A DNA stretch of 64,000 bases from CAZFLD01 sp964519835 (GCA_964519835.1 CAZFLD010000006.1:1-64000); one strand, 5' to 3'; counted from the stretch's first letter, positions 9,689-18,105 are shown. Numbers and translations: made by a program. Notes: generated by a model not told the origin, from the letters alone.

Positions 9689-10768
9689 ATGAAAAAGCAT
9701 GTGTTTAACGCGGGGCCCGGCGCATTGCCGCTGCCCGTGCTCGAGAGGATCGCGGAGGACGTCCCGAACTTCAAAGGGATTGGATACTCGCTCTTGGAGG
9801 CGAGCCACCGGAGTGCTGAGTATAGTGAGGTCCACCAACACACAAAGTCACGGCTCGTCGAGCTTTTGAGCCTGCCGCCCAACTACGAACTCCTGTTCCT
9901 CGGGGGCGGGGCGACGTTGCAGTTTGCGATGGTACCGATGAACTTTGCCCACGACGCCGACGCACCGCGCTACGTTGTGTCCGGATCATGGTCGAAAAAG
10001 GCCCTTGCAGATGCGAAGAAGGTTGGGAGTGCCGAGGCCGTCTGGGACGGTGCGGAGTCTGGGTACACCACCCTGCCCTCGCCCGAGGCCATTGTTCCCA
10101 CCGACGATGCAGCCTACCTGCACATCACCACCAACGAGACAATCGGCGGCGTGCAGTACAAGACGTTTCCAACCACCGGCTCGATTCCACTCGTGGCGGA
10201 CATGTCGAGCGACATTCTGAGCCGGCCGGTAGAGATGTCACAGTTCGCGCTTGTGTACGCCGGCGCCCAGAAGAACCTGGGACCGGCCGGCGTCACCGTT
10301 GTTGCCGTCAAGAAAGACTTCCTCGATTTGGCAAGCGAGTCACTGCCGGCCTACCTCAGCTACAAGACCCACGCGAAGGCGGACTCGCTCTACAACACGC
10401 CGCCGGTTTTTGCGATTTGGGCACTGGGACTGGTAGGTGACTGGGTTGTCGACCAAGGGGGAATCGACGCCGTGGCGAAGACCAACGCCCAAAAAGCCGG
10501 CGCCATTTACGCGGTGATCGACTCCTCCGACGGCTTCTACCGCTGTCCCGTCAATCCGTCGGTCAGGTCCACGATGAATGTTGTCTTTCGACTTCCCACC
10601 GAGGATCTCGAGAAGCAGTTTATCGCTGAAGCCGGCGAAGCGGGCATGGTCGGCCTAAAAGGCCACCGTAGCGTCGGCGGCTGCCGAGCATCGATCTATA
10701 ACGCCGTCTCGGAGCAGTCCGTGGCGACCCTCGCGCAGTTTATGGAGTCGTTCAAAAAACGCACGTAA
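9689..10768 (+). CDS. serC: Phosphoserine aminotransferase
   Basis: 359 aa, normal length for SerC, the PLP enzyme converting 3-phosphohydroxypyruvate and glutamate to phosphoserine in cytoplasmic serine synthesis. N-terminal FNAGPGALPLPVLE, SHRSAEY, LGGGATLQFAMVPMN and the PLP-lysine region YAGAQKNLGPAG (Lys near residue 195) are diagnostic, and GHRSVGGCRASIYNA at the C-terminus binds substrate phosphate. Strong ribosome site AAGGAAGG just before the ATG. It lies 29 bp after the GH172 gene, possibly co-transcribed though functionally unrelated. Confidence 0.97.
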   Translation: MKKHVFNAGPGALPLPVLERIAEDVPNFKGIGYSLLEASHRSAEYSEVHQHTKSRLVELLSLPPNYELLFLGGGATLQFAMVPMNFAHDADAPRYVVSGSWSKKALADAKKVGSAEAVWDGAESGYTTLPSPEAIVPTDDAAYLHITTNETIGGVQYKTFPTTGSIPLVADMSSDILSRPVEMSQFALVYAGAQKNLGPAGVTVVAVKKDFLDLASESLPAYLSYKTHAKADSLYNTPPVFAIWALGLVGDWVVDQGGIDAVAKTNAQKAGAIYAVIDSSDGFYRCPVNPSVRSTMNVVFRLPTEDLEKQFIAEAGEAGMVGLKGHRSVGGCRASIYNAVSEQSVATLAQFMESFKKRT

Positions 10769-10833
10769 CACACGACCGGACACGGCGCCTAAAACGGCGC
10801 ACAGGCGGCGGCCAAGACGGTGGCCGAACAAAG

Positions 10834-11385
10834 CTAGAACGGCGTTTCCTTGACAAAAAAGTCGTCGAGGAGTAGCCGAGTGTCGGACACCGCGTCGATG
10901 ACGAGCTCGACGTCTATCGTGTTCCCCAAGACGGTAAACGGCTCCGACACAAATCGGCGAAACTCAAGAGTGTCGTCTCCACCGTCGCCGCCTGCCCGAG
11001 CACCGGAGGCGTCGGAAACGGAGGCCTCGTCGTGGAGGACGGTAAAGCGAATCGGCTCGGCGTCGTCGGCATGGACAATCACTGCGACTTCCGTGGCGCC
11101 GGATGCCGCAAAGTCAAAGCCCAGGATGAACTCGGAACGGGCGGGAAGCCGATCGACCGTCCACAGGAGACGGCCGGCTCCAGGACGCTGCTCGAGGCGC
11201 AAGACCTCTCGCCCGGATACCTCCACACCCGGCGTGGCGGCCGGCGCGGGCTCGCCACCGATTTCGGTTGGGGGTACCGACTCGAGCCCGTTGTTGTCAA
11301 AGGTGTACAAAGAACCGCCCGTTGCGCAGGCGGCGGTCAGAATGGCGACGATTACCGCGACAAGAGCGGTTTTGGTGGTCCGCAT
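10834..11385 (-). CDS. Small lipoprotein of unknown function
   Basis: 183 aa from the ATG at 11385, chosen because it gives a classical lipoprotein signal: MRTTKTALVAVIVAILTAAC, with the Cys in LTAAC. An in-frame ATG at 11403 would add six residues; neither has a clear Shine-Dalgarno. The rest is beta-rich, with a core around RLPARSEFILGFDFAAS and a C-terminus RLLLDDFFVKETPF, loosely like carbohydrate-binding beta-sandwiches. I recognise no family. Divergent from the 3-TM/ABC/MutS operon. Confidence 0.7.
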   Translation of the reverse strand: MRTTKTALVAVIVAILTAACATGGSLYTFDNNGLESVPPTEIGGEPAPAATPGVEVSGREVLRLEQRPGAGRLLWTVDRLPARSEFILGFDFAASGATEVAVIVHADDAEPIRFTVLHDEASVSDASGARAGGDGGDDTLEFRRFVSEPFTVLGNTIDVELVIDAVSDTRLLLDDFFVKETPF

Positions 11386-11409
11386 GACTTGGAAGTCTAC
11401 CATACTCGC

Positions 11410-11436
11410 TTGAGGCTAACGACCGGCCTTTATTAT
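11410..11436 (+). promoter_or_regulatory. Possible promoter for the 3-TM/ABC/MutS operon
   Basis: TTGAGG (11410-11415) and TATTAT (11431-11436) are separated by 15 bp, shorter than ideal; GCTTGA gives a 17-bp spacing. If used, transcription would begin inside the first ATGs of the next gene and translation would start at the in-frame ATG 11450. Confidence 0.3.
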
Positions 11437-11800
11437 GATGCACAGAGTCATGCTCCTCATGCGTTACTGCCTCAGGACGTTTGTGTCGAACCTCTACTTC
11501 TCTCTGCTGCTCAGCATGGCGGTGTTTGTCATACCGTTTTTCACCGAAGAGATCACCGCATGGAACGTGGAGTTGGGCCTCAGGTTTGTGGCGATCGCTT
11601 TGCCCATCCTCTTCTCAACGCTGGGCGTGGTGGTGTCGAACATATACACGTTTCGAAGCAATCGGTCGGGCCTGATCCTCTACTACAATCTTCATTACCG
11701 GCAGGCCACTCTGGTTTTTGCGTCTTTTCTTTCGACCATTCCGATTTCAACGGTAACGCTGGCAACGGCATTGACCCTGCCGCTTCCCGGGATGACGTAA
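11435..11800 (+). CDS. Small polytopic membrane protein (candidate ABC permease subunit)
   Basis: 121 aa with about three hydrophobic segments: LYFSLLLSMAVFVIPFF, LRFVAIALPILFSTLGVVVSNIYTF and ATLVFASFLSTIPISTVTLATALTL. It stops immediately before the GTG of an ABC ATPase (no gap), and that gene overlaps a MutS-like gene, so the three are almost certainly one operon. By position it could be the membrane partner of the ATPase, although three helices is small for a permease. In-frame ATGs at 11438 and 11450 are alternative starts. I recognise no family. Confidence 0.7.
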   Translation: MMHRVMLLMRYCLRTFVSNLYFSLLLSMAVFVIPFFTEEITAWNVELGLRFVAIALPILFSTLGVVVSNIYTFRSNRSGLILYYNLHYRQATLVFASFLSTIPISTVTLATALTLPLPGMT

Positions 11801-12514
11801 GTGTTGAGTGTTGATAGCCTCCACTTCTCCTACCCCGGGCGACGCCTCCTCACGGGAGTTCATCTCAAGGCACGAGAAGGAGAGGTCGTCGGCATTCTAG
11901 GGCGAAACGGAAGCGGCAAGAGCACGCTCCTCGAGATCATATTCGGTGTCAAGACCGAGGCATCCGGATACGTGTCATGGAATGGAAGTGCGACAAGACG
12001 ACTCTACACAAAGCGGGGCATTGCCGCATACCTACCGCAGGACAGTTTTTTACCCCCGGGCATAGTTGTAAAGCGCCTGATTCCCCGTGTGGTAAAAAGG
12101 GAGTGCGTCTCCGAACTCCGACACGATCCGCGAATAACCTACATTCTCGACCGTCGAATCCATCAATTGTCGGGAGGCGAACGGCGCTACCTCGAGCTGC
12201 GCCTCCTCTTCGGCCGGAAGGCCTCTCTCTACCTCTTGGACGAACCGCTAAACGAGATGGATCCCGTCGGGAGAGAACACGTCGTGCACCTTATCACCGA
12301 CGCTGCAAAATCCTCCGCTGTGATCCTGACGGGTCACGTCTATCGGGACATCTTCGACCTGAGCCGTCGTACCTTTGTGATCAAGGACGGCCAACTCTAT
12401 CCAGCGGACACCAAGGCGGACATCCGACGACTAGGGTTTCTGCCGCTGCGCGACCCGGACCTGCGGCGGTCTATTTCCGAGCGAACTTCAGAGGAGCACG
12501 CGGATGGAAATTGA
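11801..12514 (+). CDS. ABC transporter ATP-binding protein
   Basis: 237 aa with a full ABC core: Walker A GRNGSGKST (about residues 34-42), signature LSGGERRYLELR (about 122) and Walker B SLYLLDEP followed by LNEMDPVG. The D-loop is non-standard and the nucleotide-binding domain is not fused to membrane helices. GTG start directly abutting the upstream stop; the 3' end overlaps the MutS-like gene by 11 bp. The likely membrane partner is the upstream 3-TM protein; substrate unknown. Confidence 0.9.
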   Translation: MLSVDSLHFSYPGRRLLTGVHLKAREGEVVGILGRNGSGKSTLLEIIFGVKTEASGYVSWNGSATRRLYTKRGIAAYLPQDSFLPPGIVVKRLIPRVVKRECVSELRHDPRITYILDRRIHQLSGGERRYLELRLLFGRKASLYLLDEPLNEMDPVGREHVVHLITDAAKSSAVILTGHVYRDIFDLSRRTFVIKDGQLYPADTKADIRRLGFLPLRDPDLRRSISERTSEEHADGN

Positions 12515-13835
12515 CGAGAAGACAATCGCAGAGCTCGAGGTTTTTGAGGCATCACAGCCCGAAGCTCCCGCCCTTTGCGACTTATTTGACCATACGCGGA
12601 CCGAAGGCGGCCGGTACGCATTGCGGCGGCTCTTTGTCAACGCACCGGGAGATATGGCGGCGCTGGTTGAGCGGCAAGACGCGCTCGGCTATATCATGGA
12701 TCACTACGACCGGTGGGCCGGCTTGGAAGAGGTGTGTGCCGCCGGGGTTGTGGATTCGGTGTCCTCGTACATCGACACCAATCTCGCTACCGTAAAGTCT
12801 CTGTCCTTCCCCGCGGTCCAGGCTTCGGCAATCTACTGGCGCGTTTTTCAGGCGGAATCGTTTTACACGATTAAGCTTGGCACAAATCGTACAAGAACTC
12901 TTGTTGCGTCCCTCGAGCAGTTTCTCCGTGAAATCGGGCCCGGTCCGTTTCCCGCGGAGCTCGAGCGATATGTCTTCCGAGTTCGCGAAGTACTCAGCTC
13001 ACCTGTTGCGGCTGCGGCAAAAAGGCGCGCGGGCCCGGCCGGCGTCGCGCGCCTCGATCGCCTTGTGCGCAGCGAATGTGCCGACCTGATGCGGGGTGTC
13101 TGCCAGGCGCTGTTCGAGCTCGACGCGCTGGTGTCCGTTGGGTTTGCTTCGTATGACCTCGGCTTTACCTTCCCCGAGATCCTCGGCACCGGGGAGGAAC
13201 ATCGGATTGTTGCGGCGGAGTTAAAAAACCCGTTTATCGAAAACTGCGTGCCGCTTGATATCAAAATTGCATCGCGGCTAACTGTGCTGCTCCTTACCGG
13301 GCCGAACATGGCGGGCAAAACGAGTTTTCTCAAGTCGCTCGGCGCGGCTCTATATCTGGCACACCTGGGCCTTCCGGTCGCCGCAGGTCGGTTTGCGTTT
13401 GTACCGTTTGAAAGCTTGGTGACCAGTATGAGCATGGAGGAGGACATCCGGTCGGGCAAGAGCTACTTCTACCGGGAAATCGGTCGCATTCAGGACGTGG
13501 GACTGATCGTATCCTCCGGTCGTGCCGTAGTTGCACTTTTTGACGAGCTGTTTCGAGGCACCAACGTCAAGGACGCCTTCGAGGCATCCGAGGCCGTCTT
13601 GGAGCTCTTCCGTCGCACCAATGGAAGCTTGTTTGTGGTTTCGTCACACCTGGTGGAATTGGCCGAGAAGCTGCGGGACCAAGACGACGTCGGTCTGTTT
13701 TGTTTGAACGCCGATTTTGACAAGGACGGCGTACACTACCCCTATCGGATCGAACCCGGCGTGTCCGATCAGCGGCTTGGCTTGTATCTTCTCCGGTCCG
13801 AGAATCTCGACCGATTATTCACTCATCGGCGTTGA
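12504..13835 (+). CDS. Short MutS-family ATPase (core and ATPase domains only)
   Basis: 443 aa. The N-terminal part (LCDLFDHTRTEGGRYALRRLF, LVERQDALGYI) matches the start of the MutS core/lever domain; the C-terminal half is a MutS domain V with Walker A TGPNMAGKTSFLKS (about residue 266), and Walker B VALFDELFRGTN (about 346). The mismatch-recognition and connector domains of true MutS (about 850 aa) are absent, and there is no Smr domain. It therefore probably does not do canonical mismatch repair. It overlaps the ABC ATPase gene by 11 bp, a pairing I cannot explain from known pathways. Confidence 0.9.
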   Translation: MEIDEKTIAELEVFEASQPEAPALCDLFDHTRTEGGRYALRRLFVNAPGDMAALVERQDALGYIMDHYDRWAGLEEVCAAGVVDSVSSYIDTNLATVKSLSFPAVQASAIYWRVFQAESFYTIKLGTNRTRTLVASLEQFLREIGPGPFPAELERYVFRVREVLSSPVAAAAKRRAGPAGVARLDRLVRSECADLMRGVCQALFELDALVSVGFASYDLGFTFPEILGTGEEHRIVAAELKNPFIENCVPLDIKIASRLTVLLLTGPNMAGKTSFLKSLGAALYLAHLGLPVAAGRFAFVPFESLVTSMSMEEDIRSGKSYFYREIGRIQDVGLIVSSGRAVVALFDELFRGTNVKDAFEASEAVLELFRRTNGSLFVVSSHLVELAEKLRDQDDVGLFCLNADFDKDGVHYPYRIEPGVSDQRLGLYLLRSENLDRLFTHRR

Positions 13836-13860
13836 CGGCAGCCGGTTACCGGGGTATATT
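13832..13860 (+). promoter_or_regulatory. Sigma70-type promoter of a small transcription unit
   Basis: TTGACG (13832-13837), 17-bp spacer, TATATT (13855-13860). It overlaps the MutS-like stop codon. A transcript from about 13867 would be about 140 nt and end at the terminator at 13984-14009. Confidence 0.65.
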
Positions 13861-13878
13861 TATAGCTGGAGGTTGCGA

Positions 13879-13953
13879 ATGGACGAACCTTTCCGAACAC
13901 GCCGGTCGATTCCGGCACCCTTGACCCAAACCTTCAATGCCAAGAGCATGTAA
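13879..13953 (+). CDS. 24-aa small ORF in its own promoter-terminator unit
   Basis: ATG with an excellent ribosome site (GGAGG at 13869-13873, six bases before the ATG), reading MDEPFRTRRS...FNAKSM and ending TAA. It sits between a near-consensus promoter and an intrinsic terminator, so it is either a real micro-protein or the coding part of a small RNA. The peptide is basic and not hydrophobic, so not an obvious type I toxin. The transcript could fold at GCCGG/CCGGC and TTCTAA/TTAGAA. No homologue recognised. Confidence 0.45.
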   Translation: MDEPFRTRRSIPAPLTQTFNAKSM

Positions 13954-13983
13954 ATCATTCTTCTAACATCATGTTTAGAACAG

Positions 13984-14009
13984 AGCCGGTAGTTAGTACC
14001 GGCTTTTTT
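13984..14009 (+). terminator. Rho-independent terminator
   Basis: Perfect 8-bp stem AGCCGGTA / TACCGGCT with loop GTTAG, followed by TTTTTA. It ends the 13.8-kb small transcription unit and possibly read-through from the ABC/MutS operon; the AraC gene on the other strand ends just beyond. Confidence 0.85.
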
Positions 14010-14031
14010 ATGGCCCGTTGGAACCGATCCC

Positions 14032-14802
14032 TCACAGCACCCCTCGCGCGCGATACTCCCCGGGAGTCAGGCCCGTCCGACTCTTAAAAACGCGGGAAAA
14101 GTACGCGCCGTCGGCAAAACCCAATTCTTCAGCGATCGCCTTGAGCGGCAGGTCCCCGTGCAGGAGCCGTATCTGCGCCGACTCGATCCGGCGATTGAGC
14201 ACGTAGGTCATCGGCGATACACCACAATCGGCGGTAAATCTGTTGGAAAAGTAGGTGGGATGCAGATGTACGATCCGAGACAGCGTCGCGTTTGTGATTC
14301 GCTCATGAAGGTGTCTCTCGACGTAGTCGAATATCGGACCAAAACGCGTTAGACCGGCGAGCTCACGGAACAACACAGCCCGTTGCACAAAAGGCTCGAG
14401 GAGGAGGCGCACTCGGTTTAACGCGACAAACGGCGAGTCAACACACGAGGCAACCGCCACCTTGGCAATCTCTCGCTCAAGACTGCCGGCTTTGCACGCG
14501 ATCGGCGTCTTGTAGACGGAGAAAAACGAGTGCGCGCCGGGAAGATTTATGGTGATGTGGAACCAGTAGTGCTTCATGCCTACCGCATCACCAAATCGAA
14601 CGGACCGCCGCTCCGGCAGGAGGTACAGATTGTATGGTTGAAGTGCCAACGGCTCGCCGTCGAGGTGCAGCGACCCGGCGCCGTCCATCACAACATACAA
14701 CCGTGAGTAGGGATCCCGGTTCTCGATGTTTGTATTCCAGTGGCGGTCAATGGTGGTTAGGTCGGAAGCGAGCACAGACACCGACAGTTGCTGCATCGTC
14801 AT
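14032..14802 (-). CDS. AraC-family transcriptional regulator
   Basis: 256 aa from the ATG at 14802 (MTMQQLSVSV). N-terminal cupin-like sensing domain (SRLYVVMDGAGSLHLDGEPL, LYLLPERRSVRF) and C-terminal double helix-turn-helix: ATLSRIVHLHPTYFSNRFTADCGVSP and LPLKAIAEELGFADGAYFSRVFKSRTGLTPGEYR are textbook AraC. The frame extends to 14889, but that would run into the divergent promoter region; no Shine-Dalgarno decides the start. Divergent from the alpha-L-fucosidase gene, so it probably controls that gene in response to a sugar. Confidence 0.88.
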   Translation of the reverse strand: MTMQQLSVSVLASDLTTIDRHWNTNIENRDPYSRLYVVMDGAGSLHLDGEPLALQPYNLYLLPERRSVRFGDAVGMKHYWFHITINLPGAHSFFSVYKTPIACKAGSLEREIAKVAVASCVDSPFVALNRVRLLLEPFVQRAVLFRELAGLTRFGPIFDYVERHLHERITNATLSRIVHLHPTYFSNRFTADCGVSPMTYVLNRRIESAQIRLLHGDLPLKAIAEELGFADGAYFSRVFKSRTGLTPGEYRARGVL

Positions 14803-14860
14803 TATGCTTTGAGCGTAGGGATTATCTGTAAATTGTACAACGATTGCTGTGGCCCGTACC

Positions 14861-14889
14861 TTGCTCCGTCGTCTGGTTTGTCCTAGCAT
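14861..14889 (+). promoter_or_regulatory. Possible promoter for the fucosidase gene
   Basis: TTGCTC (14861-14866), 17 bp, TAGCAT (14884-14889), placed about 24 bp before the fucosidase ATG. The match to consensus is moderate. Confidence 0.35.
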
Positions 14890-14919
14890 AGGCCGTATGA
14901 GGGCATAGGCCTATGAGGG
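14887..14919 (+). repeat. Back-to-back direct repeat over the fucosidase start (candidate AraC operator)
   Basis: CATAGGCCGTATGAGGG (14887-14903) is followed at once by CATAGGCCTATGAGGG (14904-14919). GAGGG of the first copy is the ribosome site and the ATG lies in the second copy. AraC-family proteins commonly bind direct repeats with roughly one-and-a-half to two-turn spacing, so this is a plausible site for the divergently encoded regulator. Confidence 0.5.
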
Positions 14920-16223
14920 AAACAAGACCAACAACAGGGGACAGCAACTGGTTTGTGAATGATCGATTTGGAATGTTTATACATTGGGGACTCTATGCCC
15001 TTCCGGCGCGGCATGAGTGGGTCAAAAACAGGGAGGAGATAGACGACGAGACCTACGATCGCTATTTCCGTCGTTTTGATCCGGACCTCTACGATCCTGC
15101 GTTATGGGCAAAGGCCGCCGCGAATGCCGGTATGAAGTACTTTGTTATTACCACAAAGCACCACGACGGTTTTTGCCTCTGGGACTCCAAGCTCACGGAT
15201 TACAAGGCGACAAACACGCCGGCAGGCCAAGACCTTATTCGACCGATGGTGGAGGCATTTAGGAACGAAGGCCTTCGGGTGGGTTTCTATCATTCGCTTA
15301 TTGACTGGCACCACCCCGACTTCACCGTTGACATGCGCCATTCTTTGCGAAATCATCCCGATGCCCTGGAAATGAACCGGGGCCGCGACATGGCCAAATA
15401 CCGAACATACCTGCATGGCCAAGTAGAGGAACTCCTTAGCGACTTCGGAACGGTCGACATTCTCTGGTTCGATTTCTCGTACCCCGGCGCGGACGATCCA
15501 ACCGGCCAAGGGTTCAAGGGCAAGGGTCACCAGGATTGGGACAGCAAGACGATTTTGGAGACGGTGCGAAGACTTCAGCCGAAAATCCTTCTAAACGACC
15601 GACTTGATTTGCCCGGAAGTGCCGACCTCCTAACACCGGAACAATATCAGCCGCAGGAATGGCCGACGGTCGACGGCACCCCCGTCGTATGGGAGGCATG
15701 CCAGACGTTCTCCGGGTCGTGGGGCTACCACCGGGACGAATCCACCTGGAAGAGCCCGGAACAGCTTATTCAGCTGTTGGTGAACAGCGTCTCCCTCGGT
15801 GGCAACCTCCTGATAAACGTCGGGCCGACCGGGCGTGGCGAGTTTGACGAACGGGCGCTTTTGTCCCTCGAGACCTACGGAACGTGGATGCGCCGCCACA
15901 AGCGCGCCATCTACGGGTGCACGCAGAGTGAATTCGAATCACCGACCGACTGTCGCTACACCCAGAACGGAAAGAGACTCTACTTGCACGTTTTTAATTG
16001 GCCGTTTCGCCACATCCATCTGCCGGACCTCGCAGGCAAAATCGAGTATGCGCAGTTGCTTCACGATGCGTCGGAAATCCGATACAGGGAGTTCGGCAAC
16101 AATGCCGCCGCTTCCGGCGTCCAGACCGTCCACTTCTCGGGCAAACCCGGATCGGTTGTGCTGGAGGTTCCGATCAACAAGCCAAACGTGGTTGTACCTG
16201 TCATCGAGATTTTCTTGAAGTAG
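14913..16223 (+). CDS. Alpha-L-fucosidase (GH29)
   Basis: 436 aa, cytoplasmic (no signal). FGMFIHWGLYALPARHEWV, KYFVITTKHHDGFCLWDS, GFYHSLIDWHHP and ILWFDFSYPG are GH29 hallmarks; Asp187 in the last motif is the expected nucleophile. WEACQTFSGSWGYHRDE and LLINVGPTGRGEFDE are also conserved. A C-terminal beta-sandwich (about 340-436) follows. It would release L-fucose from fucosylated glycans. ATG is preceded by GAGGG with a 9-base gap. Divergent AraC regulator; the downstream gene is convergent. Confidence 0.95.
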   Translation: MRETRPTTGDSNWFVNDRFGMFIHWGLYALPARHEWVKNREEIDDETYDRYFRRFDPDLYDPALWAKAAANAGMKYFVITTKHHDGFCLWDSKLTDYKATNTPAGQDLIRPMVEAFRNEGLRVGFYHSLIDWHHPDFTVDMRHSLRNHPDALEMNRGRDMAKYRTYLHGQVEELLSDFGTVDILWFDFSYPGADDPTGQGFKGKGHQDWDSKTILETVRRLQPKILLNDRLDLPGSADLLTPEQYQPQEWPTVDGTPVVWEACQTFSGSWGYHRDESTWKSPEQLIQLLVNSVSLGGNLLINVGPTGRGEFDERALLSLETYGTWMRRHKRAIYGCTQSEFESPTDCRYTQNGKRLYLHVFNWPFRHIHLPDLAGKIEYAQLLHDASEIRYREFGNNAAASGVQTVHFSGKPGSVVLEVPINKPNVVVPVIEIFLK

Positions 16224-16285
16224 AGCTCAGAGCTTGGTATCCGCCGCCGGTAGGCGGAGCCGGACCGAGAAAGCGATCCACACTG

Positions 16286-17041
16286 CTACTCGTCTATCAG
16301 ATGGTGAAGTGTTGCCGCCTCCGTGGGTAGCGTCTCGATGCTGTCGTCCGGCATAAACTCCAAAAGGAGGTCCGGATCGGCGCCGTAGGAGCGGATTTCC
16401 GACACAAACCGGCGCCACCTGTCCATCCCGTTGTCGAGCGGCCGGCGGTGCTTTCCGTCGGGCCACCAATGGAAGACATGCACATTTGACAGATACGGCA
16501 AGGCATCTTGCAGTGAGAGTATACACTCCTCGGTGTCTGCTCCTTGCGGAGGCTGCCAGAGAGTCTTGACCGCCGGATGCGCCGTCTTCTCGAACAGGAG
16601 CGTTGCCGAAGCGCGGGTGTCCGTAAGTGTGTTGCCATGATATTCAAAGGCGATCGTTACGCCTTCGGCGGCCGCAGTTTCCGCCAGGCGAAGTGTCTCC
16701 TCTACCACCCCGTTTTGGTATTGGTCGCCAGCGTCTTTGGACGCGCGCTTTCCGGCCCAGACTCGGATGATAGGGGCACCAAGTGCCAGTGCGGTATCGA
16801 CCACTTGCCGGTGTTCCGGCTGACCGGGCTCCCCGAGCCGCAGATACGATCCGTACGCCGAAACTGCAAGGCCTCTGTCTTCTGTGATGCGCGCCACTTC
16901 CCCCGCCGCGCTGAGATCACCGTGGGGAACATGAACATCCCCGCCCCACTCGACACACTCCAGACGTGCTGCAGCTGCCGCCTTGACCACCTCGGCCGGC
17001 GTGTGCCGGCGGAAGCTGATGGATACGAGGCCTTTTCGCAT
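16286..17041 (-). CDS. Sugar phosphate isomerase/epimerase (TIM barrel)
   Basis: 251 aa of the xylose isomerase-like/AP endonuclease 2 fold: LECVEWGGDVHVPHGD, GLAVSAYGSYLRLGE, VTIAFEYHGNTLTDT (Glu metal ligand), VHVFHWWPDG and DLLLEFMPDD. Such proteins interconvert sugars or inositols using a divalent metal. Two bases separate it from the upstream hydroxyacid dehydrogenase, so they form an operon, probably in sugar breakdown next to the fucosidase. Substrate not deducible. Confidence 0.88.
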   Translation of the reverse strand: MRKGLVSISFRRHTPAEVVKAAAAARLECVEWGGDVHVPHGDLSAAGEVARITEDRGLAVSAYGSYLRLGEPGQPEHRQVVDTALALGAPIIRVWAGKRASKDAGDQYQNGVVEETLRLAETAAAEGVTIAFEYHGNTLTDTRASATLLFEKTAHPAVKTLWQPPQGADTEECILSLQDALPYLSNVHVFHWWPDGKHRRPLDNGMDRWRRFVSEIRSYGADPDLLLEFMPDDSIETLPTEAATLHHLIDE

Positions 17042-17043
17042 TG

Positions 17044-18036
17044 CTATGCCATCCTTGTGACGGTTTCTGCCGTTACTTCATGGAGAAGCTGTTCGCCGCG
17101 GATAAAACGCTCGAACTCCGCCACCATCCAGTCTCCCATACGAGTGACTTCTCCACCGATACTCCCCGCGATGTGTGGCGTGAGGAAGACGTTCGAAAGA
17201 TCGAACAACGGCGATACAGCGTCGGGTGGTTCCGGGTAGGTCACGTCGAGAACCGCGTGCAAGTCGGACCGCTTTTTAAGTTCCGCGCACAGGGCGGTCT
17301 CATCCACGATTGCGCCACGAGAGGTGTTGATAAGAGTGGCGTTGGGCTTCATCGAGCGAAGCAACCTACTCTCCACAAGCCCCTCGGTCTCCTTTAACCA
17401 CGGCGTGTGGAGACTTACGACGTCGCAGGCGGAAAAGAGCTCTTCGAGCGTTGCCGGAGTCGCGCCAAGCTTTGTGACCGCGGCGGAATCCACGAACGGG
17501 TCGTGCACCAGAACCTCGACATCCAGACTGTGAAGCCGGGCGAGCACGAGGCGACCGATTGCACCAAGAGAAACGAGGCCGACCTTTGTCCGATACGCGC
17601 CCACGACCCCATCGGTCACTCGTTGACCTCTAGTGCTACAGTAATGGCGGGAAAGTCGAAAGGCACCTTTCAGCGACAACACGATCAGCGAAAAGGCAAA
17701 CTCGGCGACGGGGACGGCGTTGGCCTGCCACGCCGAACAGACGCGGACGCCGGCGCAAAAAAGCTCGTCCGTTACAAAGCCCTTAACACTTCCCGCCGCA
17801 TAAAACACCGCCTTGAGCTGTGGTGACGTCGAAAGGAAATCCGCGTTTATTTTGGGCATGCCCCATGTTCCAAAGATAACCTCGGCGTCGGCAAGGGCCG
17901 CGGTGTGGCCGAACGGGCTGTTACCGGGGATGTCTATTCCATAGACCCGCGCAAGCTCCCCCAGTCGGCGGCGAGCATCATCTGAGTAGGCAAGCGACAG
18001 CTTGTCGGGTGCGCCGAGAAAAACAGCGTTTTGCAT
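17044..18036 (-). CDS. D-isomer-specific 2-hydroxyacid dehydrogenase
   Basis: 330 aa. The NAD-binding loop VGLVSLGAIGRLVLARL, catalytic region LINTSRGAIVDE (Arg), YPEPPDAVSPL (Glu) and LTPHIAGSIGGE (His) identify the family, which reduces 2-keto acids or oxidises D-2-hydroxyacids with NAD(P)H. First gene of a two-gene unit with the TIM-barrel isomerase. No Shine-Dalgarno is obvious before the ATG. Substrate not deducible. Confidence 0.9.
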   Translation of the reverse strand: MQNAVFLGAPDKLSLAYSDDARRRLGELARVYGIDIPGNSPFGHTAALADAEVIFGTWGMPKINADFLSTSPQLKAVFYAAGSVKGFVTDELFCAGVRVCSAWQANAVPVAEFAFSLIVLSLKGAFRLSRHYCSTRGQRVTDGVVGAYRTKVGLVSLGAIGRLVLARLHSLDVEVLVHDPFVDSAAVTKLGATPATLEELFSACDVVSLHTPWLKETEGLVESRLLRSMKPNATLINTSRGAIVDETALCAELKKRSDLHAVLDVTYPEPPDAVSPLFDLSNVFLTPHIAGSIGGEVTRMGDWMVAEFERFIRGEQLLHEVTAETVTRMA

Positions 18037-18087
18037 AGATTACGAGGCTACACGGGCACGGTGGGAGGTGCAAGCCGCCGGGTACGT

Positions 18088-18105
18088 CCCGTAGTCTGCT
18101 ACGGG
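18088..18105 (-). terminator. Stem-loop at the end of lpd without U-tract
   Basis: Perfect 7-bp stem CCCGTAG / CTACGGG with a 4-base loop containing the lpd stop codon region. No T-run follows, so it may be a weak or factor-dependent terminator or a 3'-end stabiliser of the pyruvate dehydrogenase mRNA. Confidence 0.35.

Noticed and set aside
10769..10833. GGCGC/GCGCC inverted sequence after serC as a terminator
   Set aside because: No T-run and poor stem; not enough to call a terminator.
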